This document shows, one piece after another, positions 63,980 to 64,000 of a DNA stretch of 64,000 nucleotides (positions are counted from its first letter, which is position 1; every line of letters begins with the position of its first letter). The stretch spans positions 56,074 through 120,073 of the forward strand of contig NZ_LOKZ01000008.1 of assembly GCF_002211365.1 (NCBI RefSeq), in the 5' to 3' direction. The position numbers were made by a program, and so were the translations under genes. Below the pieces are notes generated by a model. It did no database searches. It had not been told where the DNA came from and saw only the letters and a list, made by a program, of their open reading frames with translations. This DNA is from Rhizobium sp. R711. Its GTDB lineage: Bacteria; Pseudomonadota; Alphaproteobacteria; Rhizobiales; Rhizobiaceae.

Positions 63980-64000
63980 TCCGGTGTGCGTAAATCCGGT

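Overview
The window looks like a chromosomal segment of an alphaproteobacterium of the Rhizobiaceae, probably Rhizobium sensu lato. It is GC-rich, and the LepA, NusA/RimP, CycM, CMP-KDO synthetase, DUF992 and LssY_C-domain proteins are of rhizobial type. About the first 48 kb is dense, mostly intact housekeeping and transport sequence. From about 49.8 kb gene decay and mobile DNA appear, and the last 7 kb is a decaying integrated element next to an initiator tRNA gene.

Layout. 1-4.8 kb: the rimP-nusA-ylxR-infB transcription/translation operon on the minus strand, with an attenuator-like terminator in its leader. 4.9-20.7 kb: an MFS exporter, acetyltransferase, lytic transglycosylase, recR, MOSC protein, small hydrolase, Lrp regulator, DUF992 protein, LysE exporter, ybaB-dnaX, the SRP RNA, HIT-nudC, a WYL regulator, VOC protein, pheA-kdsB, cycM and an AEC carrier. 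21-33.7 kb: a cold-shock protein, secreted hypotheticals, adenosine kinase, an SH3 protein, a 2-hydroxyacid dehydrogenase, recF-moeB-GNAT chained by ATGA overlaps, an LssY_C protein, nitrilase, truncated haemoglobin, GNAT plus XRE-cupin regulator, lepA and a GFA protein. 34.4-39.9 kb: an oligopeptide ABC transporter operon.

39.9-52.3 kb is a hydroxyproline catabolic locus. It holds an amino-acid ABC transporter, a DadA-type dehydrogenase, an aconitase-X-type (AcnX) dehydratase, a proline-racemase-superfamily protein, an alpha-ketoglutarate-semialdehyde-type dehydrogenase, an LDH2/malate-type (pyrroline-2-carboxylate) reductase, a DapA-family deaminase and a GntR repressor. Palindromes centred on TTTGTCGACAAA lie at the deaminase and repressor genes. 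Together the genes could take hydroxyproline isomers to alpha-ketoglutarate or proline. A group II intron remnant interrupts the spacing between two of its genes.

53-56.3 kb is a small curli-like cluster: an 11-residue-repeat curlin subunit, a CsgH-like protein, an outer-membrane beta-barrel and a LuxR-type regulator. No CsgG/E/F is in view. 56.3-63.9 kb contains interleaved palindromes, a cyclase C-terminal remnant between two att-like repeats, gene fragments (coupling protein, SDR, a small plasmid-type protein), a ParDE module with a frameshifted third gene, a twice-frameshifted tyrosine integrase, an IS21-family element with most of istB deleted but with a 6-bp target duplication, and finally an intact initiator tRNA-Met whose 3' end is repeated at the left side of the element.
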